Positions 25,381-33,922 of a stretch of 64,000 bases of DNA are shown here, in pieces. The translations under genes were made by a program, and so were the position numbers. The notes under the pieces were generated by a model. That model was given only the letters and a program-made list of their open reading frames with translations. It was not told the origin of the DNA and made no database searches. Every line of letters starts with the position of its first letter. The stretch's first letter is position 1. The stretch comes from Paucibacter sp963740455 (lineage in GTDB: Bacteria; Pseudomonadota; Gammaproteobacteria; Burkholderiales; Burkholderiaceae_C): the NCBI GenBank assembly GCA_963740455.1, contig CAVUEF010000011.1:62001-126000 (forward strand). Direction: 5' to 3'.

Positions 25381-25989
25381 ATGAGTGCACTGGAAACACA
25401 AAACTTGGGCATGGTGCCCATCGTCATTGAACAGTCGGGCCGCGGAGAGCGTGCCTATGACATTTACAGCCGCTTGCTGCGCGAGCGCATCATTTTCCTG
25501 GTGGGTCCGGTGAATGATCAGACGGCCAATCTCGTGGTGGCCCAGATGCTGTTCCTCGAGAGCGAGAACCCCGACAAGGACATCTTTCTCTACATCAATT
25601 CTCCGGGGGGCAGCGTGAGTGCGGGCATGTCCGTGTTCGACACGATGCAATTCATCAAGCCCGAGGTCTCGACGCTGTGCATGGGCATTGCCGCGAGCAT
25701 GGGCGCGTTCTTGCTGGCTGCCGGCGCCAAGGGCAAACGCCTGGCGCTGCCCAACTCCAAGGTCATGATTCACCAACCCTCGGGCGGCGCCCAAGGTCAG
25801 GCGAGCGATATTGAAATCCATGCCCGAGAGATTCTGAAGACGCGTGAGCAGTTGAATAGAATCCTGGCCGAACGCACCGGACAGCCGCTGGAAAAGGTCC
25901 AGGCAGACACTGAGCGCGACAATTTCATGTCGGCCGAAGAGGCCAAAGCCTATGGCTTGCTGGATCAGGTGATTGCCAAACGTCCTTGA
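25381..25989 (+). CDS. clpP: ATP-dependent Clp protease proteolytic subunit
   Basis: A 202-residue serine peptidase that forms the 14-mer chamber of ClpXP and ClpAP. The nucleophile Ser is in GIAASMGAFLLAAG (about residue 104) and the His in KVMIHQPSGGAQGQ (about 129). The N-terminal PIVIEQSGRGERAYDIYSRL matches the region around propeptide processing. ATG 25381 follows AGAGGATC. The partner ATPase ClpX is 116 bases downstream. Confidence 0.97.
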   Translation: MSALETQNLGMVPIVIEQSGRGERAYDIYSRLLRERIIFLVGPVNDQTANLVVAQMLFLESENPDKDIFLYINSPGGSVSAGMSVFDTMQFIKPEVSTLCMGIAASMGAFLLAAGAKGKRLALPNSKVMIHQPSGGAQGQASDIEIHAREILKTREQLNRILAERTGQPLEKVQADTERDNFMSAEEAKAYGLLDQVIAKRP

Positions 25990-26105
25990 TCTGGCGGGAT
26001 TGCGCCGCCCAATTGAGGGCCAATCGAAGGCTTGTTCAAGTCAAGGCGGCGGATATGTTTAAACTACCATTCAGCAGGCATACCGCCTGACGGGCACTTA
26101 CTCAA

Positions 26106-27374
26106 ATGGCTGAAAAAAAAGGCAGTTCCGGCGAAAAAGTTCTCTACTGCTCTTTCTGCGGGAAGAGTCAGCACGAGGTAAAGAAGCTCATTGCCGGGCC
26201 GTCCGTATTCATCTGCGATGAATGCATAGATTTGTGCATTGACATCATTCGTGACGAGGTCCCTGCCGAGACGAGTCAGGCGCACGGGATCAAGTCGGAT
26301 TTGCCTTTGCCCAGCGAGATCAAGGACAGCCTGGACAGCTATGTGATCGGGCAAGAAGCCGCCAAGCGCATCTTGGCGGTGGCGGTATACAACCACTACA
26401 AGCGCCTCAAGCACATGGCGAACTCGAAGGACGAAGTCGAGTTGTCCAAGAGCAATATCTTGTTGATAGGCCCGACCGGGTCAGGCAAGACCTTGTTGGC
26501 CCAGACGCTGGCGCGACTCCTCAACGTGCCCTTCGTGATTGCCGACGCGACGACTTTGACCGAAGCCGGTTATGTCGGCGAGGACGTTGAAAACATCATC
26601 CAGAAGCTGCTGCAGAACTGCAACTACGATGTCGAACGGGCGCAACGCGGCATTGTCTACATCGATGAGATCGACAAGATCTCGCGCAAGGCCGACAACC
26701 CCTCGATCACGCGCGACGTGTCGGGCGAGGGTGTGCAACAGGCGCTGCTCAAGCTGGTGGAAGGCACGATGGCTTCGGTGCCGCCGCAAGGCGGGCGCAA
26801 GCATCCGAATCAGGACTTCTTGCAGATCGACACGACGAATATTCTGTTCATCTGCGGTGGCGCCTTCGACGGATTGGAGAAGGTGATTCAAAACCGTTCC
26901 GAGAAGTCGGGCATCGGTTTTGGCGCGACCGTGAAGACGAAGTCCGAGAAGCGCGTCTCAGATGTGTTTCGCGAGGTCGAGCCCGAGGACTTGATCAAGT
27001 TTGGTCTGATCCCCGAATTGGTCGGTCGTCTGCCGGTGGTGGCGACTTTGGGTGAGCTTGGCGAGGATGCACTGGTGCAAATTCTGACCGAACCCAAGAA
27101 TGCCTTGCTCAAGCAATATCAAAAGCTGTTTGCAATGGACGGTGTCGAATTGGAAATCCGACCCTCGGCACTGATGGCGATTGCCCGCAAGGCCCTGGCA
27201 CGCAAGACCGGTGCTCGCGGGCTGCGCTCCATCATGGAGCTTTCGCTGATCGACACCATGTTCGACCTGCCCGCACTGGATGGGGTGACCAAGGTCGTTC
27301 TTGACGAACACAATATCGACGAAGGCGTGAAACCCTTGCTGGTATATCGCGAGCAGGCAAAAGCCAGCGCCTGA
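26106..27374 (+). CDS. clpX: ATP-dependent Clp protease ATP-binding subunit ClpX
   Basis: A 422-residue AAA+ unfoldase that feeds substrates to ClpP. The N-terminal zinc-binding domain has CSFCGK and CDEC cysteine pairs (about residues 15-43). Walker A is GPTGSGKT (about 121-128), Walker B IVYIDEIDKIS, and the ClpP-docking loop is in EKSGIGFGA (about 263-271). All key motifs are intact. lon follows after 83 bases. Confidence 0.97.
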   Translation: MAEKKGSSGEKVLYCSFCGKSQHEVKKLIAGPSVFICDECIDLCIDIIRDEVPAETSQAHGIKSDLPLPSEIKDSLDSYVIGQEAAKRILAVAVYNHYKRLKHMANSKDEVELSKSNILLIGPTGSGKTLLAQTLARLLNVPFVIADATTLTEAGYVGEDVENIIQKLLQNCNYDVERAQRGIVYIDEIDKISRKADNPSITRDVSGEGVQQALLKLVEGTMASVPPQGGRKHPNQDFLQIDTTNILFICGGAFDGLEKVIQNRSEKSGIGFGATVKTKSEKRVSDVFREVEPEDLIKFGLIPELVGRLPVVATLGELGEDALVQILTEPKNALLKQYQKLFAMDGVELEIRPSALMAIARKALARKTGARGLRSIMELSLIDTMFDLPALDGVTKVVLDEHNIDEGVKPLLVYREQAKASA

Positions 27375-27457
27375 TGGCTCAGCCGTTCGCAGTGCATTGG
27401 TCCAGTCTTGCAATTTGACCCCTCGGGCCCAGATGGGTCCGAGAAAGAGAGGTTTTC

Positions 27458-29887
27458 ATGTCCGGTCATCCCGTCTTGCCCGCTGAACCCATTACGCTGC
27501 CGCTGTTGCCGCTGCGCGATGTGGTGGTGTTTCCTCATATGGTCATCCCGCTGTTTGTGGGGCGCCCCATGTCGATCAAGGCACTTGAAGCCGCGATGGA
27601 GGCGGGCCGTCAGATCATGCTGGTGGCCCAACGTGCCGCCGGCAAAGACGAGCCCAAACCCGACGACATGTTTGAGGTGGGGTGCGTGTCGAGCATTCTG
27701 CAAATGCTCAAGCTCCCTGACGGCACCGTCAAGGTGCTGGTGGAAGGCATTCAGCGCGCCACCACCAAGCTGATCTCCGAGGGCGAAGAACACTTCGTTG
27801 CCGAAGTCGTTCCGATTGCGCCAGAGCTCGATACCAAGCCAGAGGTAGAGGCGCTGCGTCGCGCGGTCACGCAGCAGTTTGATCAGTACGTCAAGCTGAA
27901 CAAGAAAATCCCGCCCGAGATCCTTACGTCGATCGCGGGCATTGACGATCCAGGTCGGCTGGCCGACACCATCGCCGCGCATCTGCCACTCAAGCTGGAG
28001 GCCAAGCAGTCGGTGCTGGACTTGCACGAGGTGTCCAAACGTCTTGAAAAACTGCTCGAACTGCTGGAGCACGAGGTCGACATCCTCCAGGTGGAAAAGC
28101 GCATCCGCGGCCGCGTCAAGCGCCAGATGGAGAAGAGCCAGCGCGAGTACTATCTGAACGAACAGGTCAAGGCCATCCAGAAGGAGTTGGGTGACGGCGA
28201 AGAAGGTGCCGACCTTGAAGAGCTCGACAAGAAGATCCAGGCGGCTCGCATGCCCAAGGAAGCGCGCAAGAAGGCCGACGCCGAGTTGAAGAAGCTCAAG
28301 CTGATGTCGCCGATGTCGGCCGAGGCCTCGGTGGTGCGCAACTACATCGAGACCATGGTCAACCTGCCCTGGAGCAAGAAGACCAAGATCAAGCACGACC
28401 TTCGCAATGCCGAGGTGGTGCTGAACGAAGACCACTACGGTCTGGACAAGGTCAAGGATCGCATCCTCGAATACCTCGCGGTGCAGCAGCGCGTTGACAA
28501 GGTGAAGGCCCCCATCCTGTGTCTGGTGGGCCCTCCGGGCGTGGGCAAGACCTCGCTCGGGCAGTCAGTGGCGCGCGCCACCGGCCGCAAGTTCGTGCGC
28601 ATGGCGCTCGGCGGTGTGCGCGACGAGGCCGAGATTCGCGGTCACCGGCGCACCTACATCGGCTCCATGCCGGGCAAAGTGCTGCAAAGCCTGGCCAAGG
28701 TGGGCACGCGCAATCCGCTGTTCTTGCTCGATGAGATCGACAAGCTGGGGATGGATTTTCGCGGCGACCCGTCTTCGGCCTTGCTCGAAGTGCTCGACCC
28801 TGAACAGAACCACACCTTCAGCGATCACTATGTCGAAGTCGATTTCGACTTGTCGGACGTGATGTTTGTGGCCACCAGCAATTCGATGAACATTCCTGCG
28901 GCCCTGCTTGATCGCATGGAAGTGATTCGACTGTCGGGCTACACCGAAGACGAAAAACTCAATATCGCGCAGCGTTATCTGGTACCCAAGCAGTGCAAGA
29001 ACAATGGCGTGCTGGCATCCGAGATGGATCTCAGCGAGTCGGGTTTGCGTGGCATCGTTCGTTACTACACGCGCGAGGCCGGCGTGCGCTCGCTTGAGCG
29101 AGAGATCTCCAAGATCTGCCGCAAGGTGGTGAAAGGTGTGCAGCTCAAGACCTATACCGACAAGGTTGTCGTCACTGAAGACAATTTGAACGACTTCCTG
29201 GGTGTGCGTCGTTTCAACTATGGCCAGGCCGAGAAGGCCAATCAAGTCGGTCAGGTTGTCGGTCTGGCCTGGACCGAAGTGGGCGGCGATTTGCTGACCA
29301 TCGAAGCCGCCGTCATGCCGGGCAAGGGCAATATCATTCGTACCGGTTCGTTGGGCGACGTGATGAAGGAATCGGTCGAGGCGGCGCGCTCGGTCGTGCG
29401 CAGCCGCTCAAGGCGGCTCGGCATCAAGGACGAGATGTTCGAAAAGCGTGACATTCACATCCATGTGCCTGATGGTGCGACGCCAAAGGACGGCCCGAGT
29501 GCCGGTGCGGCGATGACGACGGCCTTTGTCTCGGCCCTGACGGGTATTCCGGTGCGCGCGTCGGTTGCCATGACGGGTGAAATCACCTTGCGTGGCGAGG
29601 TCACCGAGATTGGTGGCCTGAAAGAGAAACTGCTGGCTGCGCATCGCGGCGGCATCAAGACCGTGCTGATCCCTGAAGAGAACGCCAAGGATTTGCAGGA
29701 CATCCCTGAGAACGTGAAAAGCCACCTTGAAATCGTGCCGGTGAAGTGGATTGACCAGGTGCTGGAATTGGCGCTTGAGACCGTGCCGCAAGCATTGCCC
29801 GACGAGGACGTGCCGGTTGTGGTGCCGGTCGAGACTGACGCGAAGACGCCCGCCGCTGCCGCGGTGGCCGATGGGCTCAAGCATTGA
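27458..29887 (+). CDS. lon: ATP-dependent Lon protease
   Basis: An 809-residue AAA+ serine protease that degrades misfolded and short-lived regulatory proteins. The substrate-binding LonN domain (residues about 8-205) is followed by a coiled-coil middle, the AAA+ module with GPPGVGKTSLG (about 356-366) and LLDEIDKLG, and the protease domain with Ser in KDGPSAGAAMTTA (about 684) and Lys in GGLKEKLLAAHRGG (about 727). The Glu/Lys-rich stretch around residue 250 is normal. A tRNA operon promoter follows about 30 bases after the stop. Confidence 0.97.
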   Translation: MSGHPVLPAEPITLPLLPLRDVVVFPHMVIPLFVGRPMSIKALEAAMEAGRQIMLVAQRAAGKDEPKPDDMFEVGCVSSILQMLKLPDGTVKVLVEGIQRATTKLISEGEEHFVAEVVPIAPELDTKPEVEALRRAVTQQFDQYVKLNKKIPPEILTSIAGIDDPGRLADTIAAHLPLKLEAKQSVLDLHEVSKRLEKLLELLEHEVDILQVEKRIRGRVKRQMEKSQREYYLNEQVKAIQKELGDGEEGADLEELDKKIQAARMPKEARKKADAELKKLKLMSPMSAEASVVRNYIETMVNLPWSKKTKIKHDLRNAEVVLNEDHYGLDKVKDRILEYLAVQQRVDKVKAPILCLVGPPGVGKTSLGQSVARATGRKFVRMALGGVRDEAEIRGHRRTYIGSMPGKVLQSLAKVGTRNPLFLLDEIDKLGMDFRGDPSSALLEVLDPEQNHTFSDHYVEVDFDLSDVMFVATSNSMNIPAALLDRMEVIRLSGYTEDEKLNIAQRYLVPKQCKNNGVLASEMDLSESGLRGIVRYYTREAGVRSLEREISKICRKVVKGVQLKTYTDKVVVTEDNLNDFLGVRRFNYGQAEKANQVGQVVGLAWTEVGGDLLTIEAAVMPGKGNIIRTGSLGDVMKESVEAARSVVRSRSRRLGIKDEMFEKRDIHIHVPDGATPKDGPSAGAAMTTAFVSALTGIPVRASVAMTGEITLRGEVTEIGGLKEKLLAAHRGGIKTVLIPEENAKDLQDIPENVKSHLEIVPVKWIDQVLELALETVPQALPDEDVPVVVPVETDAKTPAAAAVADGLKH

Positions 29888-29919
29888 TATGCAAAGGCAG
29901 CGCAGGTGCAGCGCTCGAC

Positions 29920-29949
29920 TTGCGAAAGGGTTTGAAACCGACATATAAT
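29920..29949 (+). promoter_or_regulatory. promoter of the Gly-Cys-Gly tRNA operon
   Basis: TTGCGA (29920-29925) and a perfect TATAAT (29944-29949) are separated by 18 bases. The first tRNA begins 57 bases later, with only a short leader between. Confidence 0.7.
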
Positions 29950-30006
29950 TCGCCCTTCGACGCGAACGAAGCAGAGATGCCGAACTTGCGCTCGAAGTAG
30001 GAAAAT

Positions 30007-30082
30007 GCGGGTGTAGCTCAGTTGGTAGAGCGCAACCTTGCCAAGGTTGAGGTCACGAGTTCGAGCCTCGTTACCCGCTCCA
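30007..30082 (+). tRNA. tRNA-Gly (anticodon GCC), copy 1
   Basis: A 76-base tRNA with acceptor GCGGGTG, anticodon arm CAACC-TTGCCAA-GGTTG giving anticodon GCC, and encoded CCA. Identical over its length to the copy at 30248-30323. Confidence 0.97.
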
Positions 30083-30089
30083 GATGTAG

Positions 30090-30130
30090 TCGAAGAACTT
30101 GTGCCCGGCAAGCACGCCAGAGTTCTTCGA
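30090..30130 (+). other. perfect 10-bp hairpin between tRNAs
   Basis: TCGAAGAACT at 30090-30099 pairs exactly with AGTTCTTCGA at 30121-30130. It lies in the spacer between tRNA-Gly and tRNA-Cys, with no T run. It may guide processing of the tRNA precursor. Confidence 0.6.
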
Positions 30131-30157
30131 TCTTGTGAGAATCCACCAAAGATTCTT

Positions 30158-30231
30158 GGCGCGATAGCAAAGCGGTTATGCCCCGGATTGCAAATCCGGT
30201 CAGCCCGGTTCGACTCCGGGTCGCGCCTCCA
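30158..30231 (+). tRNA. tRNA-Cys (anticodon GCA)
   Basis: A 74-base tRNA: acceptor GGCGCGA with TCGCGCC, anticodon arm CCGGATTGCAAATCCGG giving GCA, encoded CCA. Sits between two identical tRNA-Gly genes. Confidence 0.96.
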
Positions 30232-30247
30232 AGGCAATGGCATGTAT

Positions 30248-30323
30248 GCGGGTGTAGCTCAGTTGGTAGAGCGCAACCTTGCCAAGGTTGAGGTCACGAG
30301 TTCGAGCCTCGTTACCCGCTCCA
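30248..30323 (+). tRNA. tRNA-Gly (anticodon GCC), copy 2
   Basis: Identical in sequence to the tRNA-Gly at 30007-30082, including CCA. Last gene of the Gly-Cys-Gly cluster, followed closely by a terminator. Confidence 0.97.
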
Positions 30324-30348
30324 GTTCCTGACGCGCTCAGGCAAAAAG

Positions 30349-30384
30349 AGGACGCCCTCCCAAACAGCAGGGCGTCCTTTTTTT
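30349..30384 (+). terminator. rho-independent terminator of the tRNA operon
   Basis: AGGACGCCCT (30349-30358) pairs perfectly with AGGGCGTCCT (30369-30378), followed by a run of T to 30384. A strong terminator; an A-rich stretch on the left suggests it may also serve the convergent dsbB. Confidence 0.9.
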
Positions 30385-30404
30385 CAGCCTGACAAGAACG
30401 CGCT

Positions 30405-30899
30405 TCAGCGCTTGCGCAAGCCTAGCAATGCCAACACCAGCGTGGCCGTGAACAATCCGCCACTCCAGATCTCGTACGACAGTCCCAGCATCCGGTATTG
30501 CGAGGCTTCGCTGCAAGAAGCGGTCACCATGAAGAGCGGTGGTAGCGCAGCCTCCAACTGCAAGGCCGTGAGAATTCGATCGGCCAAGGTCATTGCGCAA
30601 GAAGCCATTTGTGAAGCCACCTCATGCTGGTAATAGGCGCTTGCGACTCCGGCTACGCCCAGCGCAAACAGCAGGACAAAGGCCAACATTCTGGCTGGGC
30701 GAAGCTGGTGAATCGCCCAGCCCAGTCCGGCCACCACCGCGATCAAGAGGAACTCCAGTCGCTGCAAGACGCACCAGGGGCAGGGCCGTACGCCGAATAC
30801 ATGCTGCCCGATCAGCGCTGCACTCACGGCAGCCAAGCTACCCAGGCAGATGAGCGCCAGCAACCTGGCTTGAACGTGGACATCGGGTGTTCGGCTCAT
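30405..30899 (-). CDS. dsbB: disulfide bond formation protein B
   Basis: A 164-residue inner-membrane protein with four hydrophobic segments that reoxidises DsbA and passes electrons to quinone. The first redox pair is in RPCPWCVLQRLE (about residues 34-45). The second pair is the separated Cys residues in the later periplasmic loop (ASCAMTL and TASCSEA, about 103 and 129). The start overlaps the ridA stop by four bases (ATGA at 30896-30899); the longer open frame upstream only shadows ridA. Confidence 0.93.
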   Translation of the reverse strand: MSRTPDVHVQARLLALICLGSLAAVSAALIGQHVFGVRPCPWCVLQRLEFLLIAVVAGLGWAIHQLRPARMLAFVLLFALGVAGVASAYYQHEVASQMASCAMTLADRILTALQLEAALPPLFMVTASCSEASQYRMLGLSYEIWSGGLFTATLVLALLGLRKR

Positions 30900-31369
30900 G
30901 CCAAACTCACCTCTGCGATCAACTCGATCTCCACACAGGCACCCATCGGAATTTGCGCCACGCCAAATGCGCTGCGTGCGTGTGCGCCCTTGGCACCGAA
31001 TACTTCGGCCAGCAACTCCGAGCAGCCATTCGTCACCAGGTGTTGCTCGGTGAAGTCGGGCGTGCTGTTGACCAGACTCATCACCTTGACGATACGCGTC
31101 ACGCGATTCAGATCGCCACCGACTGCCGCCTGCAAGGTGCCCATCAGATCGATCGCGATGGCGCGCGCGGCTTGTTTGCCGGTTGCGGTATCCAGGTTCT
31201 TCCCCAGTTGTCCGACCCACGGTTTACCGTCTTGCTTGGCGATGTGACCGGACAGAAACACCAGATTGCCGCTCTGTACGAAAGGCAGATACGCAGCCGC
31301 CGGCGCCGACACGGCGGGCAAGGTGATGGACAAGGATTTGAGGCGCTCGTAAACGGAAGTCGTGTGCAT
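30896..31369 (-). CDS. RidA family enamine/imine deaminase-like protein
   Basis: A 157-residue RidA/YjgF/Rid-family protein of the longer subgroup. Conserved parts are the N-terminal LSGHIAKQDGKPWVGQLG, then RVTRIVKVMSLVNSTPDF and the C-terminal GAHARSAFGVAQIPMGACVE, where the Arg that typically binds the substrate carboxylate is present. Classical RidA deaminates reactive enamines made by PLP enzymes; this subgroup's substrate is not certain. I use ATG 31369; an ATG four codons earlier is possible. It is co-transcribed with dsbB and divergent from comEC. Confidence 0.87.
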   Translation of the reverse strand: MHTTSVYERLKSLSITLPAVSAPAAAYLPFVQSGNLVFLSGHIAKQDGKPWVGQLGKNLDTATGKQAARAIAIDLMGTLQAAVGGDLNRVTRIVKVMSLVNSTPDFTEQHLVTNGCSELLAEVFGAKGAHARSAFGVAQIPMGACVEIELIAEVSLA

Positions 31370-31437
31370 AGGGCAAGCCATGGGTGTGTTCGGGTAGCGG
31401 CAATCCTACACTGCTGATCCAGGGAGGCGGTGCACGC

Positions 31438-33909
31438 GTGAAGCTCAAGCTGGGCGCTCTTTTGTTGGCATGCGCGGCAAGCCTGCTGGGCTTGGCCATG
31501 GTCCACACGCAGGCGACGCTGCCGCCGGTCCAGGTACTCGCATCGCTGTGCGTCGCGGCGCTGATGCTGCTGTGGGTTGGCTTGCGCCTGCCAAGCTCGG
31601 ACTGGCGCGGCGTGGTGGGCAAAGTGGCGCTCGTGCTGGCCACGGGGCTGCTCGGATTTTCCTACGCGGCTTGGCGTGCGCAGGGCGCCATGGCAGAGCA
31701 GCTGCCGCTTGAATGGGAAGGTCGTGATGTCTCGGTGCAGGGGCTGATTTCGTCGCTGCCGCAGGCCAGCATGGGGCTGGGCGGAGAGACGGGTTGGCGC
31801 TTCCAGTTCGATGTCGAGAAGGTGCTGACGCCGGGCGCCCAAGTACCCCGGCGCCTGCTGCTGGCTGCCTATGCATCGGCCGACATGGCGGACAGGCAGG
31901 CCTGGCGGGCCGGTGACCGCTGGCAGCTCAATGTGCGTTTGCGCAGGGCGCACGGATTGATGAATCCGCATGGCTTTGACTATGAGCTGTGGCTTCTTGA
32001 GCGAGGTATTCGTGCCACCGGCACGTTGCGCCCGGGTGGCGTGCTGGTCAAACAGGCGGCGGCGTTTGCGGTAGACAGGCTGCGCCAGTCAATGCGTGAC
32101 GCGATCACGGCGCGCGTGCCTGATTCCCGCGCCGCCGGCGTGCTGGCGGCGTTGTCGCTGGGCGACCAGGCGGCCATCGAGCGCGACGACTGGGCGTTGT
32201 TTCGTCAAACCGGCGTGGCACATCTGATGTCGATCAGCGGCTTGCACGTCACCATGTTCGCCTGGGTTGCGGGTGGATTGATCAGCCTGCTGTGGCGCAC
32301 CCGACCCGGTCTGATGCTGTGGCTGCCCGCGCCTCGCGCGGCGCTCTGGGGCGGTGTGTTGGCGGCGTTCGGCTATGCCTTGTTTGCGGGCTGGGGCGTG
32401 CCGTCGCAGCGCACGGTCTGGATGCTGGCTACCGTGGCGCTGCTGCGCTCGCTGGGGCGGCAATGGCCCTGGCCGGCGCTGCTGCTGGCGGCGGCCTGGG
32501 TCGTGAGCCTGATCGATCCCTGGGCGCTCACGCAGGCCGGATTTTGGCTCTCGTTTGCAGCGGTAGGCCTGTTGATGGCGTCCAGCCCCGATCAGCCGAC
32601 GGCTGTGGCAGCAACCGGTTGGCGTGCCCGGCTTTGGCACAGCGCGCGCAGCATCTGGCACACCCAATGGGTCGCCACGCTGGGCCTTGCACCCTTGAGC
32701 CTGCTGCTGTTCCAGCAGGTCTCGCTGGTGGGCTTTGCGGCCAATCTGGTGGCAATACCGTTGGTGACGCTGCTCATCACGCCGCTCGCCTTGCTGGGTG
32801 CGGCGCTGCCTGCGCTGTGGGATCTGGCGGCCTGGCTGGTGGCGGCACTGGCCGGACTGCTGCAATGGCTGTCAGCGCTGCCAATGGCCGTGTGGCGCGT
32901 GCCGGTGGCGCCGCTGTGGGCGCAGGCCGGCGGCGTGCTGGCCGGGCTGCTGCTGGTGCTGCCGCTGCCATGGCGCGTGCGCGCGCTGGCGCTACCGCTG
33001 GCTTTGCCGTTCCTGTGGCCGATTCACACGCGGCCTGAGGCGGGCCGCTTCGAAGTGCTGGCGGTTGATGTGGGCCAGGGCACGGCGGTGCTGGTGCGCA
33101 CGCGGCAGCATCTGCTCTTGTATGACGCCGGCCCGGCCTATGGGTTCGACAGCAATGCCGGCCAGCTTGTGCTGCTGCCCTTGCTGCTTGCCCGCGGCGA
33201 GCGCCGCATCGACCTGATGATGCTCAGCCACCGCGACACCGACCATGTCGGAGGCGCTGCCAGCATCTTGCAGGAAATCGAGGTGCTGGGCTTGAGCTCG
33301 TCGTTGGAGCCGGATCATCGCTTGCTGGCAACGCCGGTGCCCCACACGCGCTGCGCGGCCGGCCAGCAATGGATGTGGGACGGGGTCAGGTTTGAAGTGC
33401 TGCACCCGGCCACCGAGTTCTATGCCTCAGCGCGCACGCCCAATACCGTTTCTTGTGTGCTGCGCGTCAGCGCAACGCTTGCCGGCACGACGCAAAGCCT
33501 GCTGCTGACGGGCGACCTCGAAGCGGCGCAAGAGCAGGCCTTGGTCGCGCAGTTGGGCACGAAGCTGCACAGCCAGGTGCTGGTGGTGCCGCATCACGGC
33601 AGCAAGACCTCATCGACGGCCGAATTTCTGGATGCCGTGGCGCCGCACACGGCGATTGTTCAAGCCGGCTATCGCAATCGGTTCGGGCATCCCGCGCCCG
33701 GCGTGATGACACGCTACCGGGAGCGCAACATCGCCGCGTTGACCTCGCCCGATTGCGGCGCCTGGTGGTGGGATGGCTCGACCAGCTTGTGCGAGCGCGA
33801 GCGTCGGCGCCGCTACTGGCACGCACCGGCTACTGCGTCCAGCGCTGCGCCGACCGTCAATGAAGGCATGGAACCCGTCGCAACGCCGTCGTCCGAATCG
33901 CCAATCTGA
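31438..33909 (+). CDS. comEC: DNA internalization protein ComEC/Rec2
   Basis: An 823-residue inner-membrane channel for single-stranded DNA uptake in natural transformation. N-terminal membrane segments and an OB-like DUF4131 region (about residues 90-190) precede the Competence domain (about 220-500, LMSISGLHVTMFAWVAGG). A C-terminal metallo-beta-lactamase domain has DVGQGTAVLV, LSHRDTDHVGG and PHHGSKTSST intact. I chose GTG 31438 behind AGGGAGG; the frame opens earlier at a GTG (31384) with no such site. Whether the organism is competent cannot be told from one gene. Confidence 0.93.
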   Translation: MKLKLGALLLACAASLLGLAMVHTQATLPPVQVLASLCVAALMLLWVGLRLPSSDWRGVVGKVALVLATGLLGFSYAAWRAQGAMAEQLPLEWEGRDVSVQGLISSLPQASMGLGGETGWRFQFDVEKVLTPGAQVPRRLLLAAYASADMADRQAWRAGDRWQLNVRLRRAHGLMNPHGFDYELWLLERGIRATGTLRPGGVLVKQAAAFAVDRLRQSMRDAITARVPDSRAAGVLAALSLGDQAAIERDDWALFRQTGVAHLMSISGLHVTMFAWVAGGLISLLWRTRPGLMLWLPAPRAALWGGVLAAFGYALFAGWGVPSQRTVWMLATVALLRSLGRQWPWPALLLAAAWVVSLIDPWALTQAGFWLSFAAVGLLMASSPDQPTAVAATGWRARLWHSARSIWHTQWVATLGLAPLSLLLFQQVSLVGFAANLVAIPLVTLLITPLALLGAALPALWDLAAWLVAALAGLLQWLSALPMAVWRVPVAPLWAQAGGVLAGLLLVLPLPWRVRALALPLALPFLWPIHTRPEAGRFEVLAVDVGQGTAVLVRTRQHLLLYDAGPAYGFDSNAGQLVLLPLLLARGERRIDLMMLSHRDTDHVGGAASILQEIEVLGLSSSLEPDHRLLATPVPHTRCAAGQQWMWDGVRFEVLHPATEFYASARTPNTVSCVLRVSATLAGTTQSLLLTGDLEAAQEQALVAQLGTKLHSQVLVVPHHGSKTSSTAEFLDAVAPHTAIVQAGYRNRFGHPAPGVMTRYRERNIAALTSPDCGAWWWDGSTSLCERERRRRYWHAPATASSAAPTVNEGMEPVATPSSESPI

Positions 33910-33922
33910 ACGCATTGACGCG

